Below are positions 34,947 through 43,710 of a stretch of DNA of 64,000 bases, piece after piece. This stretch comes from Bradyrhizobium sp. sBnM-33 (GTDB taxonomy: Bacteria; Pseudomonadota; Alphaproteobacteria; Rhizobiales; Xanthobacteraceae): the NCBI RefSeq assembly GCF_032917945.1, contig NZ_CP136624.1:3038001-3102000 (forward strand), written 5' to 3'. Position 1 is the first letter of the stretch, and every line of letters starts with the position of its first letter. The translations under genes were made by a program, and so were the position numbers. The notes under the pieces were generated by a model. It saw only the letters and a list, made by a program, of their open reading frames with translations. It had not been told where the DNA came from and ran no database searches.

Positions 34947-35620
34947 ACGAGCCGATGCTGAAGAAGATGGAGGCGGCGGCTCCGGTCAACTCGACCGAGT
35001 TCTTCGCGCGAAGCAAGGCCCGGCTGAACTTCGACGTGCCGCCCGGTCTGGTCGATCCCAACATCGTTCCGCGGACTGGTGATGCGGGCAACGACCGCAT
35101 GCTTGAGATCATCGCGCGCGAGCAGCCGGTGCGCCCGGCGGCAGTGTTGATCCCGGTGGTCGATCATCGCGAGCCGACCGTATTGCTCACGCAGCGCTCG
35201 CCGCATCTTTCCAGCCACGCCGGCCAGATTTCCTTCCCGGGCGGCAAGATCGATGCAACCGACGCTTCGCCGCTCGATGCCGCCTTGCGCGAGGCGGAGG
35301 AGGAAGTCGGTCTCAAGCGCGAGTTCATCGAGCCGATCGGCTATCTCGATCTTTATGGAACCGCCTTCGGGTTTCGTATCCTGCCGACAGTGGCGCGTGT
35401 GAAGCCCGGCTTTGAGCTGACGATCAATGAAGGCGAGGTGGTCGACGCCTTCGAGGTCCCGCTGGCTTTCCTGATGAATCCCGAGAACCATCAGATCCAT
35501 TCCAAGGAATTCCGCGGCATGGAGCGCTCCTATTATGCCATGCCGTTCGCCGAGCGTTACATATGGGGCGCGACCGCGGGGATCCTTCGCGTGCTATATG
35601 AGCGGATTTATCTCGCATGA
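34943..35620 (+). CDS. Nudix hydrolase, CoA pyrophosphatase type
   Basis: A 225-residue enzyme. LLTQRSPHLSSHAGQISFPG is the UPF0035 motif of CoA-specific Nudix proteins, followed by the Nudix box GGKIDATDASPLDAALREA with EEEVGL. It would split CoA or oxidised CoA into phosphopantetheine and 3',5'-ADP. The start is ambiguous: TTG at 34943 overlaps the preceding stop and has GAGGGA in place, while ATG at 34955 is the alternative. Its stop overlaps the DUF6111 start. Confidence 0.9.
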   Translation: MNEPMLKKMEAAAPVNSTEFFARSKARLNFDVPPGLVDPNIVPRTGDAGNDRMLEIIAREQPVRPAAVLIPVVDHREPTVLLTQRSPHLSSHAGQISFPGGKIDATDASPLDAALREAEEEVGLKREFIEPIGYLDLYGTAFGFRILPTVARVKPGFELTINEGEVVDAFEVPLAFLMNPENHQIHSKEFRGMERSYYAMPFAERYIWGATAGILRVLYERIYLA

Positions 35621-35880
35621 TCCGTCCGATTCTCACCGAAATCGCAATATTCCTGATCCCGTTCGCGGTCTACGCGCTGTTCCTGATTGCCACTCGTTCC
35701 GGCGTCTTCGCGTCCTCCTCCTGGCCGGCACATCTTGTTGCCAAACTAGCGCTGGGATCGCTGCTGCTGGTCGCCATCAGCTTCGTCCTGCTGGCGCAGT
35801 TTTCCGGCGCACCGCCGAATTCGAGCTATGTTCCAGCGCAGCTGGAAGACGGCAAGCTGGTTCACGGGGGGGAGAAATGA
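35617..35880 (+). CDS. DUF6111 family small membrane protein
   Basis: An 87-residue protein with two transmembrane helices (TEIAIFLIPFAVYALFLIAT and LVAKLALGSLLLVAISFVLL) and a short C-terminal tail GAPPNSSYVPAQLEDGKLVHG. This matches the alphaproteobacterial DUF6111 family, usually found as here just before the CCA-adding enzyme. ATGA overlaps link it to the Nudix gene before it and the cca gene after it. Its function is unknown. Confidence 0.85.
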   Translation: MIRPILTEIAIFLIPFAVYALFLIATRSGVFASSSWPAHLVAKLALGSLLLVAISFVLLAQFSGAPPNSSYVPAQLEDGKLVHGGEK

Positions 35881-37136
35881 GCGAGGCACGCGTGCTGTCG
35901 GACGCGCCCTGGCTGAGATCCGGTCCGGCCGCGCGCGTGCTCGCGTTGCTCAATGGCGAGGGCGAGGAAGCCCGCGTGATCGGCGGCGCCGTGCGCAATG
36001 CGCTTCTGAAAATTCCTCTCGGCGATGTCGATATCGCGACAACGGCGTTGCCCGACGAGGTCGTCCGCCGCGCCAAGGCGGCCGGCATCAAATGCGTCCC
36101 GACCGGGATCGACCACGGCACGGTCACGCTGGTCGTCGAATCTCACCCATTCGAGGTTACGACCTTGCGTGAGGACACCGAGACCTTTGGCCGCAAGGCC
36201 AGGGTTGCGTTCGGGCGCAACTGGATTCGCGATGCGGAACGGCGCGATTTCACCATCAATGGGCTTTCCGTCGACGCCGAGGGTGTCGTGCACGACCATG
36301 TCGGCGGGCTTGCCGATATCCAGGCCAAACGCGTGCGTTTCATCGGCGACGCCGGACAGCGCATCGCCGAGGATTATTTGCGCATCCTGCGCTTCTTTCG
36401 CATGCATGCCGCCTACGGGGCGGGCGAGCCTGATCGTGCCGGATATCTCGCCTGCATCGACGGGCGTGCGGGGCTTTCGAGTCTTTCCGCCGAACGCGTG
36501 CGCATGGAGATATTGAAGCTGTTGATCGCGGAAGGCGCCGCGGTTTCGGTGCAGGCGATGGCGGATGCCGGCCTGCTGCTGCTGATCTTCGGCGGCGTCG
36601 CCTACACGGGGACATTCGCGGCGATGATCGCGGCCGAACGGGCGCTGGGCCTGCCGCCGAGCGCCGTGCGCCGGCTCGCCGCGCTTACGGTCGCCGTCAC
36701 CGAGGACGCCAGGCGCGTCTCGGCGCGGCTTCGGCTTTCCAACGCGGAAGCCAAAGCGCTGGATTCAATGGGCCATCGCTGGTGGCGGCTTGCGAGCAAG
36801 GACGACGCGCGAGCGCGGCAGCTTCTCTATCGGCTCGGCGAGGATCCCTACCGCGACCGGCTGATGCTGGCGTGGGCGCGGGCAGGCGGAATCGGTGATG
36901 GCGCCGCGCGCTGGCGTGAGCTTGCAACGTTGCCGCAGCGCTGGAGCGCGCCGAAATTTCCGCTGAAAGCGGCCGACTTCATCTCCCGCGGCATTGCCGA
37001 AGGTCCCGGCCTCGGTCACGTGCTGACGCTTGCGGAAGACGCCTGGTTGGCCGCGGATTTTCCGCTTGAACCATCCGCGCTTGCCGCGATCGCCGACCAG
37101 GCCGCCGCCCGTTTCACCCGCGATCACCGGCTGTGA
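35877..37136 (+). CDS. cca: CCA tRNA nucleotidyltransferase / poly(A) polymerase family
   Basis: A 419-residue class II nucleotidyltransferase that adds or repairs the CCA end of tRNAs. The head domain has VIGGAVRNALLKIPLGDVDI, where DVD supplies the catalytic carboxylates, followed by RRDFTINGLSVDAEG and DYLRILRFFRMHAAYG. The rest is the helical neck and body. ATG at 35877 overlaps the DUF6111 stop (ATGA). A much longer upstream frame exists but overlaps two genes and is rejected. Confidence 0.93.
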   Translation: MSEARVLSDAPWLRSGPAARVLALLNGEGEEARVIGGAVRNALLKIPLGDVDIATTALPDEVVRRAKAAGIKCVPTGIDHGTVTLVVESHPFEVTTLREDTETFGRKARVAFGRNWIRDAERRDFTINGLSVDAEGVVHDHVGGLADIQAKRVRFIGDAGQRIAEDYLRILRFFRMHAAYGAGEPDRAGYLACIDGRAGLSSLSAERVRMEILKLLIAEGAAVSVQAMADAGLLLLIFGGVAYTGTFAAMIAAERALGLPPSAVRRLAALTVAVTEDARRVSARLRLSNAEAKALDSMGHRWWRLASKDDARARQLLYRLGEDPYRDRLMLAWARAGGIGDGAARWRELATLPQRWSAPKFPLKAADFISRGIAEGPGLGHVLTLAEDAWLAADFPLEPSALAAIADQAAARFTRDHRL

Positions 37137-37894
37137 ATATTCTGGCCGGGTTTGCCGATGTTTCGCTAGGTCAACTCGTGCTGGTCGGAGGCATGTCGCT
37201 ATTGGCCTCCGTCATCGGCGGACTTGCCGGCTATGGTACCGGCGCCTTGATGCCGCTGGTCCTCGTGCCGCTGGTCGGCGCCGAGCCCGTGGTGCCGATC
37301 ATCGCGATCTCAGCGATCTTCACCAATATCAGCCGCTTCGTGGCGTATTTTCGCTACGCGGACCGGCGGCGCGCGCTGATCGTGATCGGCGCCGCCATGC
37401 TCACAACAGCGCTCGGCGCCTATGGCTACACGCGGCTGACCAGCGCCGGTGCGGCGCTCGTAATCGGCGGCATGCTGGTCCTGAGCGTGCCGCTACGCCG
37501 GCTGGCCAAGCACCGCGATATCAGGATCGGCGACACCGGCCTCGGCGTCAGCGCAGTAGGCTATGGCGTGGTGGTCGGCGGCACATCGGGTTCCGGGGTG
37601 ATCCTGCTGTCGCTCTTGATGGCCTCCGGTCTCGAGGGAGCTGCCGTGATCGCTACCGACGCGGTGATCTCGGTCGTGATCGGTCTCATCAAGATTTCGG
37701 TGTTCGGCCTTGCCGGCGTCGTCACCGCGCAGGTGCTTGCCTTCGCGCTCCTGATCGGCGCCATCGCAATTCCCGGCGCGTTCCTTGCGAAAGCCTTCGT
37801 TGAACGCATGCCGGTGCATATCCATACTGCGATCCTCGACACCGCCGTGATTGTCGGCGGCCTCGTCATGATCACCGCGGCGCTGCGGCACTGA
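37133..37894 (+). CDS. TauE/SafE-family sulfite exporter-like membrane protein
   Basis: A 253-residue polytopic inner-membrane protein with about eight helices. LASVIGGLAGYGTGALMPLV near the N-terminus and GVVVGGTSGSGVILLSLLMA in the second half are the internally repeated glycine-rich motifs of the family. It probably exports a small organosulfur anion such as sulfite or sulfoacetate, but specificity is unknown. The GTG start overlaps the cca stop (GTGA), so it is the end of that operon. Confidence 0.88.
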   Translation: MNILAGFADVSLGQLVLVGGMSLLASVIGGLAGYGTGALMPLVLVPLVGAEPVVPIIAISAIFTNISRFVAYFRYADRRRALIVIGAAMLTTALGAYGYTRLTSAGAALVIGGMLVLSVPLRRLAKHRDIRIGDTGLGVSAVGYGVVVGGTSGSGVILLSLLMASGLEGAAVIATDAVISVVIGLIKISVFGLAGVVTAQVLAFALLIGAIAIPGAFLAKAFVERMPVHIHTAILDTAVIVGGLVMITAALRH

Positions 37895-37900
37895 TTGGGA

Positions 37901-38959
37901 TCAATGCGTGAGCGATGCCGTGCGGATCGGGAAGCAGTTGATATTCGGTATGTTGCGGACCAGCGGCACGCTGCACAGGAAGCCGACCGGACGGTACTTC
38001 ACCCGAATTCGCTCCATCTGATGCAGCGCCAGGCTGCTGAACGCGCTGACCCGGCCGGCCAGATCGTCCAGTTGGGCATTGATCTCTTTCTCGCGCTCGA
38101 CGATTTCCTTCTCCTTCGCGATGTCCCGATCGCTTCGGGAGGCCCATTGCCGCGCTGCTGCTAGTCTGTCGTGCGCGGCCTCGAAGCAGTAGTGCATCGT
38201 CAGGACATGGTGCTTGGCGCTGTACCAATAGATTCGCTTTGCTGCCCTGTCCTGAGGGCCGGCGCAGATCCGGACGAATGCATCTTTGGGCTTGGTCCGG
38301 TCGTCGACGCCTCGTTTCTCGGCGATTGCGCAATATTCATCGTCTGCAACTTCCTTGGTGGGCGTATCGTCCTCGACATGCACGTTTCCGAACGCCGGAA
38401 AATTATACTTGTCGGAACAGTCGAAGGCGTACTCGCGCAACACCTGCCGTGACAGCGGATCGTCGCCGATGTTATGCTTCTCGGCCGGGTCGCGATAGGT
38501 ATTGCTTGCCCAGTCGATATAGACTTCCGCCTTTCGCGTCAGCACGTCGATATTTTCGCGCAGTGCGATCCGCGCCTTTTCGTAACGCTCGGAAATCGCC
38601 TGCGCATTCTTGGTGTCGAGCGCCTTGTCGCTGGCGTCGAACTTTTCCCTCACGGCACGCGTGAAATCGGAATACAGGGTTTGCTGCAATGCCTGCATTT
38701 CGGCGAATGCGCGCGAAATCTCAGTGTATGTCGCTGTCGCCGCGGCCATGTCTTCCTTGGCTTGGCTCCCCACCTTCTCCTGATAGGCGTTGAGGTACTG
38801 GAAATAGCCGACCACAAGGCTGCTCGCCACGGTAACCATCGACAGCCCTTTGACGATGTCGAACCCGTGATTGAACTTCCAGAGCCACCTGAGCGGGCCG
38901 AATTTTGGTGCGATATCGTCTGCCGGAGGCGGCTGCTTGTGCGTGTCGACGTTCGGCAT
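37901..38959 (-). CDS. Hypothetical membrane protein with coiled-coil region
   Basis: A 352-residue protein I do not recognise. A Pro-rich N-terminus leads to one transmembrane helix (IVKGLSMVTVASSLVVGYFQ, about residues 35-55). A long, mostly helical and charged region follows (residues 60-150 and 270-315, for example KEKEIVEREKEINAQLDDLA). A middle part has several cysteines (FDCSDKYNF, DEYCAIAEKRG, VRICAGPQD, MHYCFEAA). It is convergent with the TauE gene and stands alone. A GGGAG site precedes the ATG. The N-in topology and external Cys residues suggest a periplasmic or anchored domain. Confidence 0.75.
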   Translation of the reverse strand: MPNVDTHKQPPPADDIAPKFGPLRWLWKFNHGFDIVKGLSMVTVASSLVVGYFQYLNAYQEKVGSQAKEDMAAATATYTEISRAFAEMQALQQTLYSDFTRAVREKFDASDKALDTKNAQAISERYEKARIALRENIDVLTRKAEVYIDWASNTYRDPAEKHNIGDDPLSRQVLREYAFDCSDKYNFPAFGNVHVEDDTPTKEVADDEYCAIAEKRGVDDRTKPKDAFVRICAGPQDRAAKRIYWYSAKHHVLTMHYCFEAAHDRLAAARQWASRSDRDIAKEKEIVEREKEINAQLDDLAGRVSAFSSLALHQMERIRVKYRPVGFLCSVPLVRNIPNINCFPIRTASLTH

Positions 38960-39104
38960 TGGTGAACTCCCATCCCACGGACTTCAACCTTCGACCAACG
39001 TCGGTACGATCTGCGATTGCGGGCTACCGCACTGTGAGGCAACGCACATTGCACGCGATCGTGTCATGCCGCGGTGAGCCGATAGTGGAACTTCTGACGC
39101 TCTT

Positions 39105-39833
39105 TCACCCCTTGCGGGGCAGCAGTTCCGCCAGCGAGCGAATGATGCGGTCGGGCTTCACGGTGGAATCCGGCGGCAGGCCGTCGCCATGCACGTCGAT
39201 CCAGATGGCGTAAATACCGAGCCGCTGCGGCGCCACCACTTCCCATTCCAGATTGTCGCCGATCATCCAGGTCTCGGGTGCGGTGACGCCGAGCGCCTGC
39301 ATCGCGTGCAGATAGGCGCGCTCATCCGGCTTGCCGAAACCGTGCTCGCCCTCGATCTGGATGTGATCGAAGCGGTGCGACAACGCAAAGCGCTCGACCT
39401 TGGCGCGCTGGGCACCCGCGGCGCCGTTCGTCACCAGCGCCAGCTTGACGCCGCGCGCCTTCAGTTCGTCTATGGCGTCATGCGCGCCGGGGAAGACGAA
39501 CATTTCCTCTTCTCGGTAGGCGGTGAAGCGGTCTGCCAACCGTATCGCGAGGTCTTCAGGCAAAACGTGACCGCCTTCGGCAAGCGCGGCAAATCCGTTC
39601 CTGACGGTGACGCGCCGTGCCTCATCGAGCTTCAGCCGCCATTCGGCTTCGGCAACGGCCCAGAATTTGCGCGCGGAATCCAGAACGGCGGCGGCAACCT
39701 GCTGCGAGGTCAGGGGGGCGAACTCGGCGGCGAACTCGGACGTGACATTGTGCCAGGCGATCTCCGGGCGGCCATAGGCCGACAGGATGGTGTCATCCAT
39801 ATCGATCAGCATCGCGCGGGGCAGGTGGGTCAT
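39105..39833 (-). CDS. HAD-superfamily hydrolase
   Basis: A 242-residue HAD phosphatase. Motif I is IDMDDTIL (nucleophile Asp and acid Asp), motif II is LALVTNGA, and motifs III/IV are HGFGKPDERAYL and WMIGDNLEWEV. The helical C1 cap between motifs I and II resembles the YjjG/pyrimidine nucleotidase and haloacid dehalogenase group. The substrate is not predictable. It stands alone, 271 bp downstream of the YodC-like gene start region, and ends 145 bp before the unknown membrane protein gene. Confidence 0.9.
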   Translation of the reverse strand: MTHLPRAMLIDMDDTILSAYGRPEIAWHNVTSEFAAEFAPLTSQQVAAAVLDSARKFWAVAEAEWRLKLDEARRVTVRNGFAALAEGGHVLPEDLAIRLADRFTAYREEEMFVFPGAHDAIDELKARGVKLALVTNGAAGAQRAKVERFALSHRFDHIQIEGEHGFGKPDERAYLHAMQALGVTAPETWMIGDNLEWEVVAPQRLGIYAIWIDVHGDGLPPDSTVKPDRIIRSLAELLPRKG

Positions 39834-39977
39834 TGTTTCGCGGCCATCTCACTTCGAGCGTCGTCGGCCGCGGGAAGCAGCGGCGGACTTGCCGCGAATA
39901 TCAGATCACCCGCACCGGGTCCAATCCCGGGAAACGACGCCGCCGGACCATCAATCCCGGCGGCGTCAAAAAGTGCC

Positions 39978-40235
39978 TCACGCCACCTTGTTGGCGCGGT
40001 CGTCCTCTTCCTCGTCCTCGTCTTCCTCTTCGTCCTCGTCTTCGTCGTCTTCTTCGTCGTCCTCTGACGTATCGGCTTCGGCGAGCTCCAGGACAGCAAG
40101 CGGCAGCGTCTCGCGGAACAGATCGCCTTCATTGCCCATCCATACGCACGCAACGTTGCCGTCTTTGACCTCCACCACACTGAGAGGATGGCCGCCGGAC
40201 TTCAGAATGACGACGTCGCCTGGTTTCAAATCCAT
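39978..40235 (-). CDS. YodC-like (DUF2158) protein with poly-acidic tail
   Basis: An 85-residue protein. Residues 1-50 are the DUF2158 beta-barrel (MDLKPGDVVILKSGGHPLSV, then VACVWMGNEG). The last third is almost pure Asp/Glu (SEDDEEDDEDEDEEEDEDEE) before a short RANKVA end. GAGGAG precedes the ATG. The ordinary YodC family stops soon after the barrel, so the tail is an extension, produced by a simple tcttcctcg-type DNA repeat. Its function is unknown; the acidic tail could interact with basic partners. Confidence 0.85.
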   Translation of the reverse strand: MDLKPGDVVILKSGGHPLSVVEVKDGNVACVWMGNEGDLFRETLPLAVLELAEADTSEDDEEDDEDEDEEEDEDEEEDDRANKVA

Positions 40236-40302
40236 GATTACTCCTCGGATTACATGACACGAATCGCACCATAGCGATCAGTCATGACAACCAATCATGC
40301 GA

Positions 40303-41190
40303 TCATGGCCACTTTACCTCTGGCGGCATCGACGAGAGGATAGAATCCACATTGCCGCCGGTCTTTAGCCCGAAGATGGTGCCGCGGTCGTAGAGCAGAT
40401 TGAACTCGACGTAGCGCCCGCGCCGGATCAACTGTTCCTCGCGGTCGGCGGCATTCCAGGGCAAGGCGAAATTGCGGCGGACCAGTTCAGGATAGATTTT
40501 CAGGAAGGCGCGGCCGACCTCCTGGGTAAAGGCGAGGTCGGCGTCCCAGTCGCCCGAGTCATGCCAGTCGTAGAAGATGCCACCGATGCCGCGTGCTTCC
40601 TTGCGATGCGGCAAATAGAAATATTCGTCACACCATTTTTTGTACTTGTCGTAGTCGGCGACGCTGTTCGGTCCGCCACATGCCTCTTTCATCGCCTGAT
40701 GGAAGGCCAGCGTGTCGGGGTCATCCTGGGTGCGCCGGCGGTCGAGCACCGGCGTCAGGTCCGCGCCGCCGCCGAACCAGGCCTTGGTGGTGACCACGAA
40801 GCGGGTGTTCATGTGGACCGCCGGCACATGCGGGTTGCGCATGTGCGTGATCAGCGAAATGCCTGATGCCCAGAATCTGGGATCGTCAGCCGCACCCGGA
40901 ATTTGTGCGCGGAACTCGGGGGCGAACTCGCCATGCACGGTCGAGCAGTGCACGCCGACCTTCTCGAACAGCCGCCCGCGCATCATCGACATCACCCCGC
41001 CGCCTCCTGGCCTGCCGGTGTGGTCGGTGCGGTCCCAGGGCGTGCGCACGAAGCGACCGGCATCGCCGGGATAGAGGGCAGGCGGCGCTTCGTCTTCGAG
41101 CTTTTCAAAGGCCGCGCAGATGTCGTTGCGCAATGCTTCGAACCAGGCCCTCGCGCGCCTCTTGCGATCCTCGATTAGTGAGATGTCCAT
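40303..41190 (-). CDS. hemF: Oxygen-dependent coproporphyrinogen III oxidase
   Basis: A 295-residue enzyme that converts coproporphyrinogen III to protoporphyrinogen IX with O2, in haem and chlorophyll synthesis. Family segments are visible throughout: [47 protein letters not shown] and the C-terminal [20 protein letters not shown]. Length is normal. No FNR/FixK-type TTGAT-N4-ATCAA box was seen in the short upstream region, which is mostly a palindromic repeat. Confidence 0.96.
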   Translation of the reverse strand: MDISLIEDRKRRARAWFEALRNDICAAFEKLEDEAPPALYPGDAGRFVRTPWDRTDHTGRPGGGGVMSMMRGRLFEKVGVHCSTVHGEFAPEFRAQIPGAADDPRFWASGISLITHMRNPHVPAVHMNTRFVVTTKAWFGGGADLTPVLDRRRTQDDPDTLAFHQAMKEACGGPNSVADYDKYKKWCDEYFYLPHRKEARGIGGIFYDWHDSGDWDADLAFTQEVGRAFLKIYPELVRRNFALPWNAADREEQLIRRGRYVEFNLLYDRGTIFGLKTGGNVDSILSSMPPEVKWP

Positions 41191-41212
41191 TAGGTATTCC
41201 CCGGCCTGCTTC

Positions 41213-41328
41213 CGTCATTGCGAGCGGAGCGAAGCAATCCATAGTGCCACGAAAAAGAATGGATTGCTTCCGCCTTCGCTCTTCGAGCTACGGCGGACAA
41301 GTCGTCGCTTCGCTCCTCGCAATGACGG
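41213..41328. repeat. Palindromic repeat (CGTCATTGCGAGCGGAGCG type)
   Basis: The outer ends CGTCATTGCGAG and CTCGCAATGACGG are inverted copies. An inner pair, gaagcaatccat / atggattgcttc, forms a second stem. A closely related copy lies at 51359-51446. It fills the space between hemF and queD. Confidence 0.88.
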
Positions 41329-41334
41329 TGAAAG

Positions 41335-41700
41335 TTACCCTTGCGGCCCGAAATAGGTGCAGCTCTCGTTGCAACTGTCGCGATGAACGCTGACGCGGGT
41401 GATCTTGCCGGCGTGCTGGACTCGCTCGAAGATATAGCGCGAGATATTTTCCAGCGTCGGCGCCCCCAGCGCCTCGACGTTGTTGAGGAGCTTGTGGTCG
41501 AGGGCTTTCCGAACCTCTTCCATGCTGCGTTCGAGCAGGCCGAGATCCAGCACCATGCCGGTTTCCGGGTCGGGCGTGCCGCGCACGCTCACTTCGGCGC
41601 GAAACGAGTGGCCGTGAATTTCCTCGCTGGCCGCGCCGAAGGTTGTTCCCTTCAGGGAATGCGCAGCTTCGAAGCGAAACGATTTCGTCAGTTCCCACAT
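41335..41700 (-). CDS. queD: 6-carboxytetrahydropterin synthase (QueD-like), cysteine-less active site
   Basis: A 121-residue COG0720 protein. Zinc ligands are present in FEAAH and IHGHSF, with LDHKLLNN and the C-terminal HRDSCNESCTYFG as in QueD. The neighbour queE supports a role in queuosine and 7-deazaguanine synthesis. In E. coli QueD the catalytic Cys lies four residues before HGH. Here that segment is SEEIHGH, with the same loop length, so Cys is replaced by Ser next to a Glu. The ExxHGH pattern is that described for the PTPS-III branch, so biochemical activity is less certain than family membership. Confidence 0.85.
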   Translation of the reverse strand: MWELTKSFRFEAAHSLKGTTFGAASEEIHGHSFRAEVSVRGTPDPETGMVLDLGLLERSMEEVRKALDHKLLNNVEALGAPTLENISRYIFERVQHAGKITRVSVHRDSCNESCTYFGPQG

Positions 41701-41716
41701 CTTGAAAATCTACATC

Positions 41717-42352
41717 CTATCTGATGCCAAGCGTCTTGTGCGTCTGCAGGCTGAGCCGCCATTGCGGATGGCGTAGGCAGTAATCGACCGCACGCGCGGT
41801 GTTCTCGATCACGTCGGGTCCATCCATCGGCTGCAGCGAAAAGCGCTCGAACTCGAGGCCCGCAAAATTTTCCGGCGGCGCGCCCGCCTGCGGATAGACC
41901 AGCTTCAATTCGTGACCGCGGCGCACCACAAGATCGGCGCCGGCTTTCGGACTGACGCAGACCCAGTCCACCCCTTCGGGCGGCTCGATCGTGCCGTTGG
42001 TCTCGATACCAATGGCGAAGCCGCGCGCATGCAGTGCATCGATGAAGGCGGGATCGACCTGCAGCAGCGGCTCGCCGCCGGTCAGGACCACATAGCGGTT
42101 GGTGCTGTCGCCCGTCCATTGCCCGGCGATAGTATCGGCGAGTTCGTCCGCCGATGCATAGCGGCCCCCGAGCGTGCCGTCGGTGCCGACAAAGTCGGTA
42201 TCGCAGAATTGGCAGGTGGCGCTGGCGCGGTCCTGCTCGCGGCCGCTCCAGAGATTGCAGCCGGAAAAGCGGCAAAACACCGCCGCGCGGCCCGCATGCG
42301 CGCCTTCGCCCTGCAAGGTCAGAAATATCTCTTTGACCGCGTAGCTCACCAT
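41717..42352 (-). CDS. queE: 7-carboxy-7-deazaguanine synthase
   Basis: A 211-residue radical-SAM enzyme that contracts the carboxytetrahydropterin ring in queuosine synthesis. The cluster motif is the QueE variant with a long first gap: CNLW, then about 14 residues, then TCQFCDTDF. VLTGGEPLLQ and ETNGT fit SAM binding. The start at ATG 42352 overlaps the trmL stop; a GTG three bases later is equally placed behind AAGGAG. It precedes queD by 16 bp. Confidence 0.94.
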   Translation of the reverse strand: MVSYAVKEIFLTLQGEGAHAGRAAVFCRFSGCNLWSGREQDRASATCQFCDTDFVGTDGTLGGRYASADELADTIAGQWTGDSTNRYVVLTGGEPLLQVDPAFIDALHARGFAIGIETNGTIEPPEGVDWVCVSPKAGADLVVRRGHELKLVYPQAGAPPENFAGLEFERFSLQPMDGPDVIENTARAVDYCLRHPQWRLSLQTHKTLGIR

Positions 42353-42831
42353 CTCTCCTTGAGAACCGCGTCCGCTTGTACCGCGGAACCGGTCTGCCGC
42401 AGCGCCTCGCCTAATGCCATGGCGGCGGCCATGGCGACATTGAGCGAACGCAAGCCCGGCCTGATTGGAATCACCAGCCGCGCATCGGCGGCAGACACAA
42501 CTTCGGCGGTAACCCCTGCGGATTCGCGCCCGAACAGCAGCACATCGTCCGGCCGGTAGTTGAAATCCAGATAGGAACTGGAGCCCTTGGTCGTAAACAG
42601 CACCAGCCGGAAACCCGCCTCGTTACGCCATTGCTCGAATTTTTGCCATGAGTCATGGCGCGTGATGGCGACATGATCTAGATAGTCCATTCCCGCCCGG
42701 CGGAAATGGCGGTCCGAGGTCGCAAATCCGGCCGGCTCTATAATATGGGCGGCCACGCCGAGGCATGCACAGAGGCGCAGAATCGTCCCGGTGTTCTGGG
42801 GAATATCGGGCTGGAAGAGGGCGATATGCAT
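42346..42831 (-). CDS. trmL: tRNA (cytidine(34)-2'-O)-methyltransferase
   Basis: A 161-residue SPOUT methyltransferase that 2'-O-methylates the wobble base of tRNA-Leu isoacceptors. The start MHIALFQPDIPQNTGTILRL, then DDVLLFGRESAG and LRSLNVAMAAAMALGEALRQ, form the characteristic trefoil-knot motifs. ATG at 42831 begins the domain; longer frames upstream are not conserved. It heads a trmL-queE-queD group, all acting on tRNA anticodon modification. Confidence 0.93.
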   Translation of the reverse strand: MHIALFQPDIPQNTGTILRLCACLGVAAHIIEPAGFATSDRHFRRAGMDYLDHVAITRHDSWQKFEQWRNEAGFRLVLFTTKGSSSYLDFNYRPDDVLLFGRESAGVTAEVVSAADARLVIPIRPGLRSLNVAMAAAMALGEALRQTGSAVQADAVLKERW

Positions 42832-43110
42832 GTGTCTAGGCTTCGGACGCGCGGATGAAATGACTGAATAATCACGGTCGGGCGCTGATTTAGTGCATTG
42901 CACGCTTGCGAGCCGATAGCGGGCTTGCGCTCTCACGGCAAGGGTGCCAATAGAACGATTCTGGACTGCTTGTTCCGCCGGAATGGGGGAGGAAAAGCGG
43001 TTTTTTCTGCCGCCGCGGGGGCCGCGGGCGCCGGCAGCCTCCTCCGGGGCGCGCGTTTGCGCGGGTCCGGGGCGGTTCCGCTGGTTGCAGATAAGAAAGG
43101 GCTTGAGATC

Positions 43111-43641
43111 GTGACGACAGCGTCTTCGGCGGACAATCCGACACGCCGTGATTTCCTTTATGTTGCAACGGGAGCCGTCGCCGCCGTAGGCGGGGCCGCC
43201 ACGGTGGTGCCGCTGGTTTCCCAGATGAATCCGGATGCCTCGACGGTCGCGGCAGGTGCACCGATCGAGGTCGACCTGACCCCGATCGCCGAAGGACAGG
43301 ACATCAAGGTGTTCTGGCGCGGCAAGCCGATCTACATCAGCCATCGAACCAAGAAGCAGATCGAAGAGGCCCGCAAGGTGCCGGTATCGAGCCTGCCCGA
43401 TCCGCAGAGCGATGAGCAGCGGGTTAAGCCGGGCCATGACCAGTGGCTGGTCGTGGTCGGCATCTGCACGCATCTCGGCTGTATCCCGATCGCCAATGAG
43501 GGCGCCTACGACGGCTTCTTCTGCCCCTGCCACGGTTCGGTGTACGATACCTCGGGCCGCATCCGTCAGGGACCCGCGCCGACCAATCTGGCCGTGCCAC
43601 CCTACACCTTCGTCTCCGATACCAAAATCCAGATCGGCTAA
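43111..43641 (+). CDS. fbcF: Ubiquinol-cytochrome c reductase Rieske iron-sulfur subunit
   Basis: A 176-residue Rieske protein of the bc1 complex. A twin-arginine signal-anchor ([18 protein letters not shown]) is followed by the soluble domain with cluster ligands CTHLGC and CPCHGS, plus the hinge region. GTG at 43111 is used because the conserved N-terminus [15 protein letters not shown] starts there. The in-frame extension to 42898 is not conserved in character. It is followed 69 bp later by fbcH, as in the Bradyrhizobium fbcFH operon. Confidence 0.95.
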   Translation: MTTASSADNPTRRDFLYVATGAVAAVGGAATVVPLVSQMNPDASTVAAGAPIEVDLTPIAEGQDIKVFWRGKPIYISHRTKKQIEEARKVPVSSLPDPQSDEQRVKPGHDQWLVVVGICTHLGCIPIANEGAYDGFFCPCHGSVYDTSGRIRQGPAPTNLAVPPYTFVSDTKIQIG

Positions 43642-43710
43642 AGGGCTCGGACGCCAGTCCGAGACACCCTTTAAGCCGTCGCGTCGTTTTACTTCCTCAG
43701 GATCGCATCA

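Noticed and set aside
35535..35876. N-terminal extension of the CCA-adding enzyme
   Set aside because: It overlaps the Nudix and DUF6111 genes out of frame; the ATGA overlap at 35877 is the natural start.
39980..40075. Tandem tcttcctcg-like DNA as a CRISPR or microsatellite array
   Set aside because: It encodes the acidic tail of the YodC-like protein in frame; there are no regular repeats with spacers.
42898..43110. N-terminal extension of the Rieske protein by 71 codons
   Set aside because: The twin-arginine signal must lie near the N-terminus; the extension is low-complexity and the GTG at 43111 fits the family.
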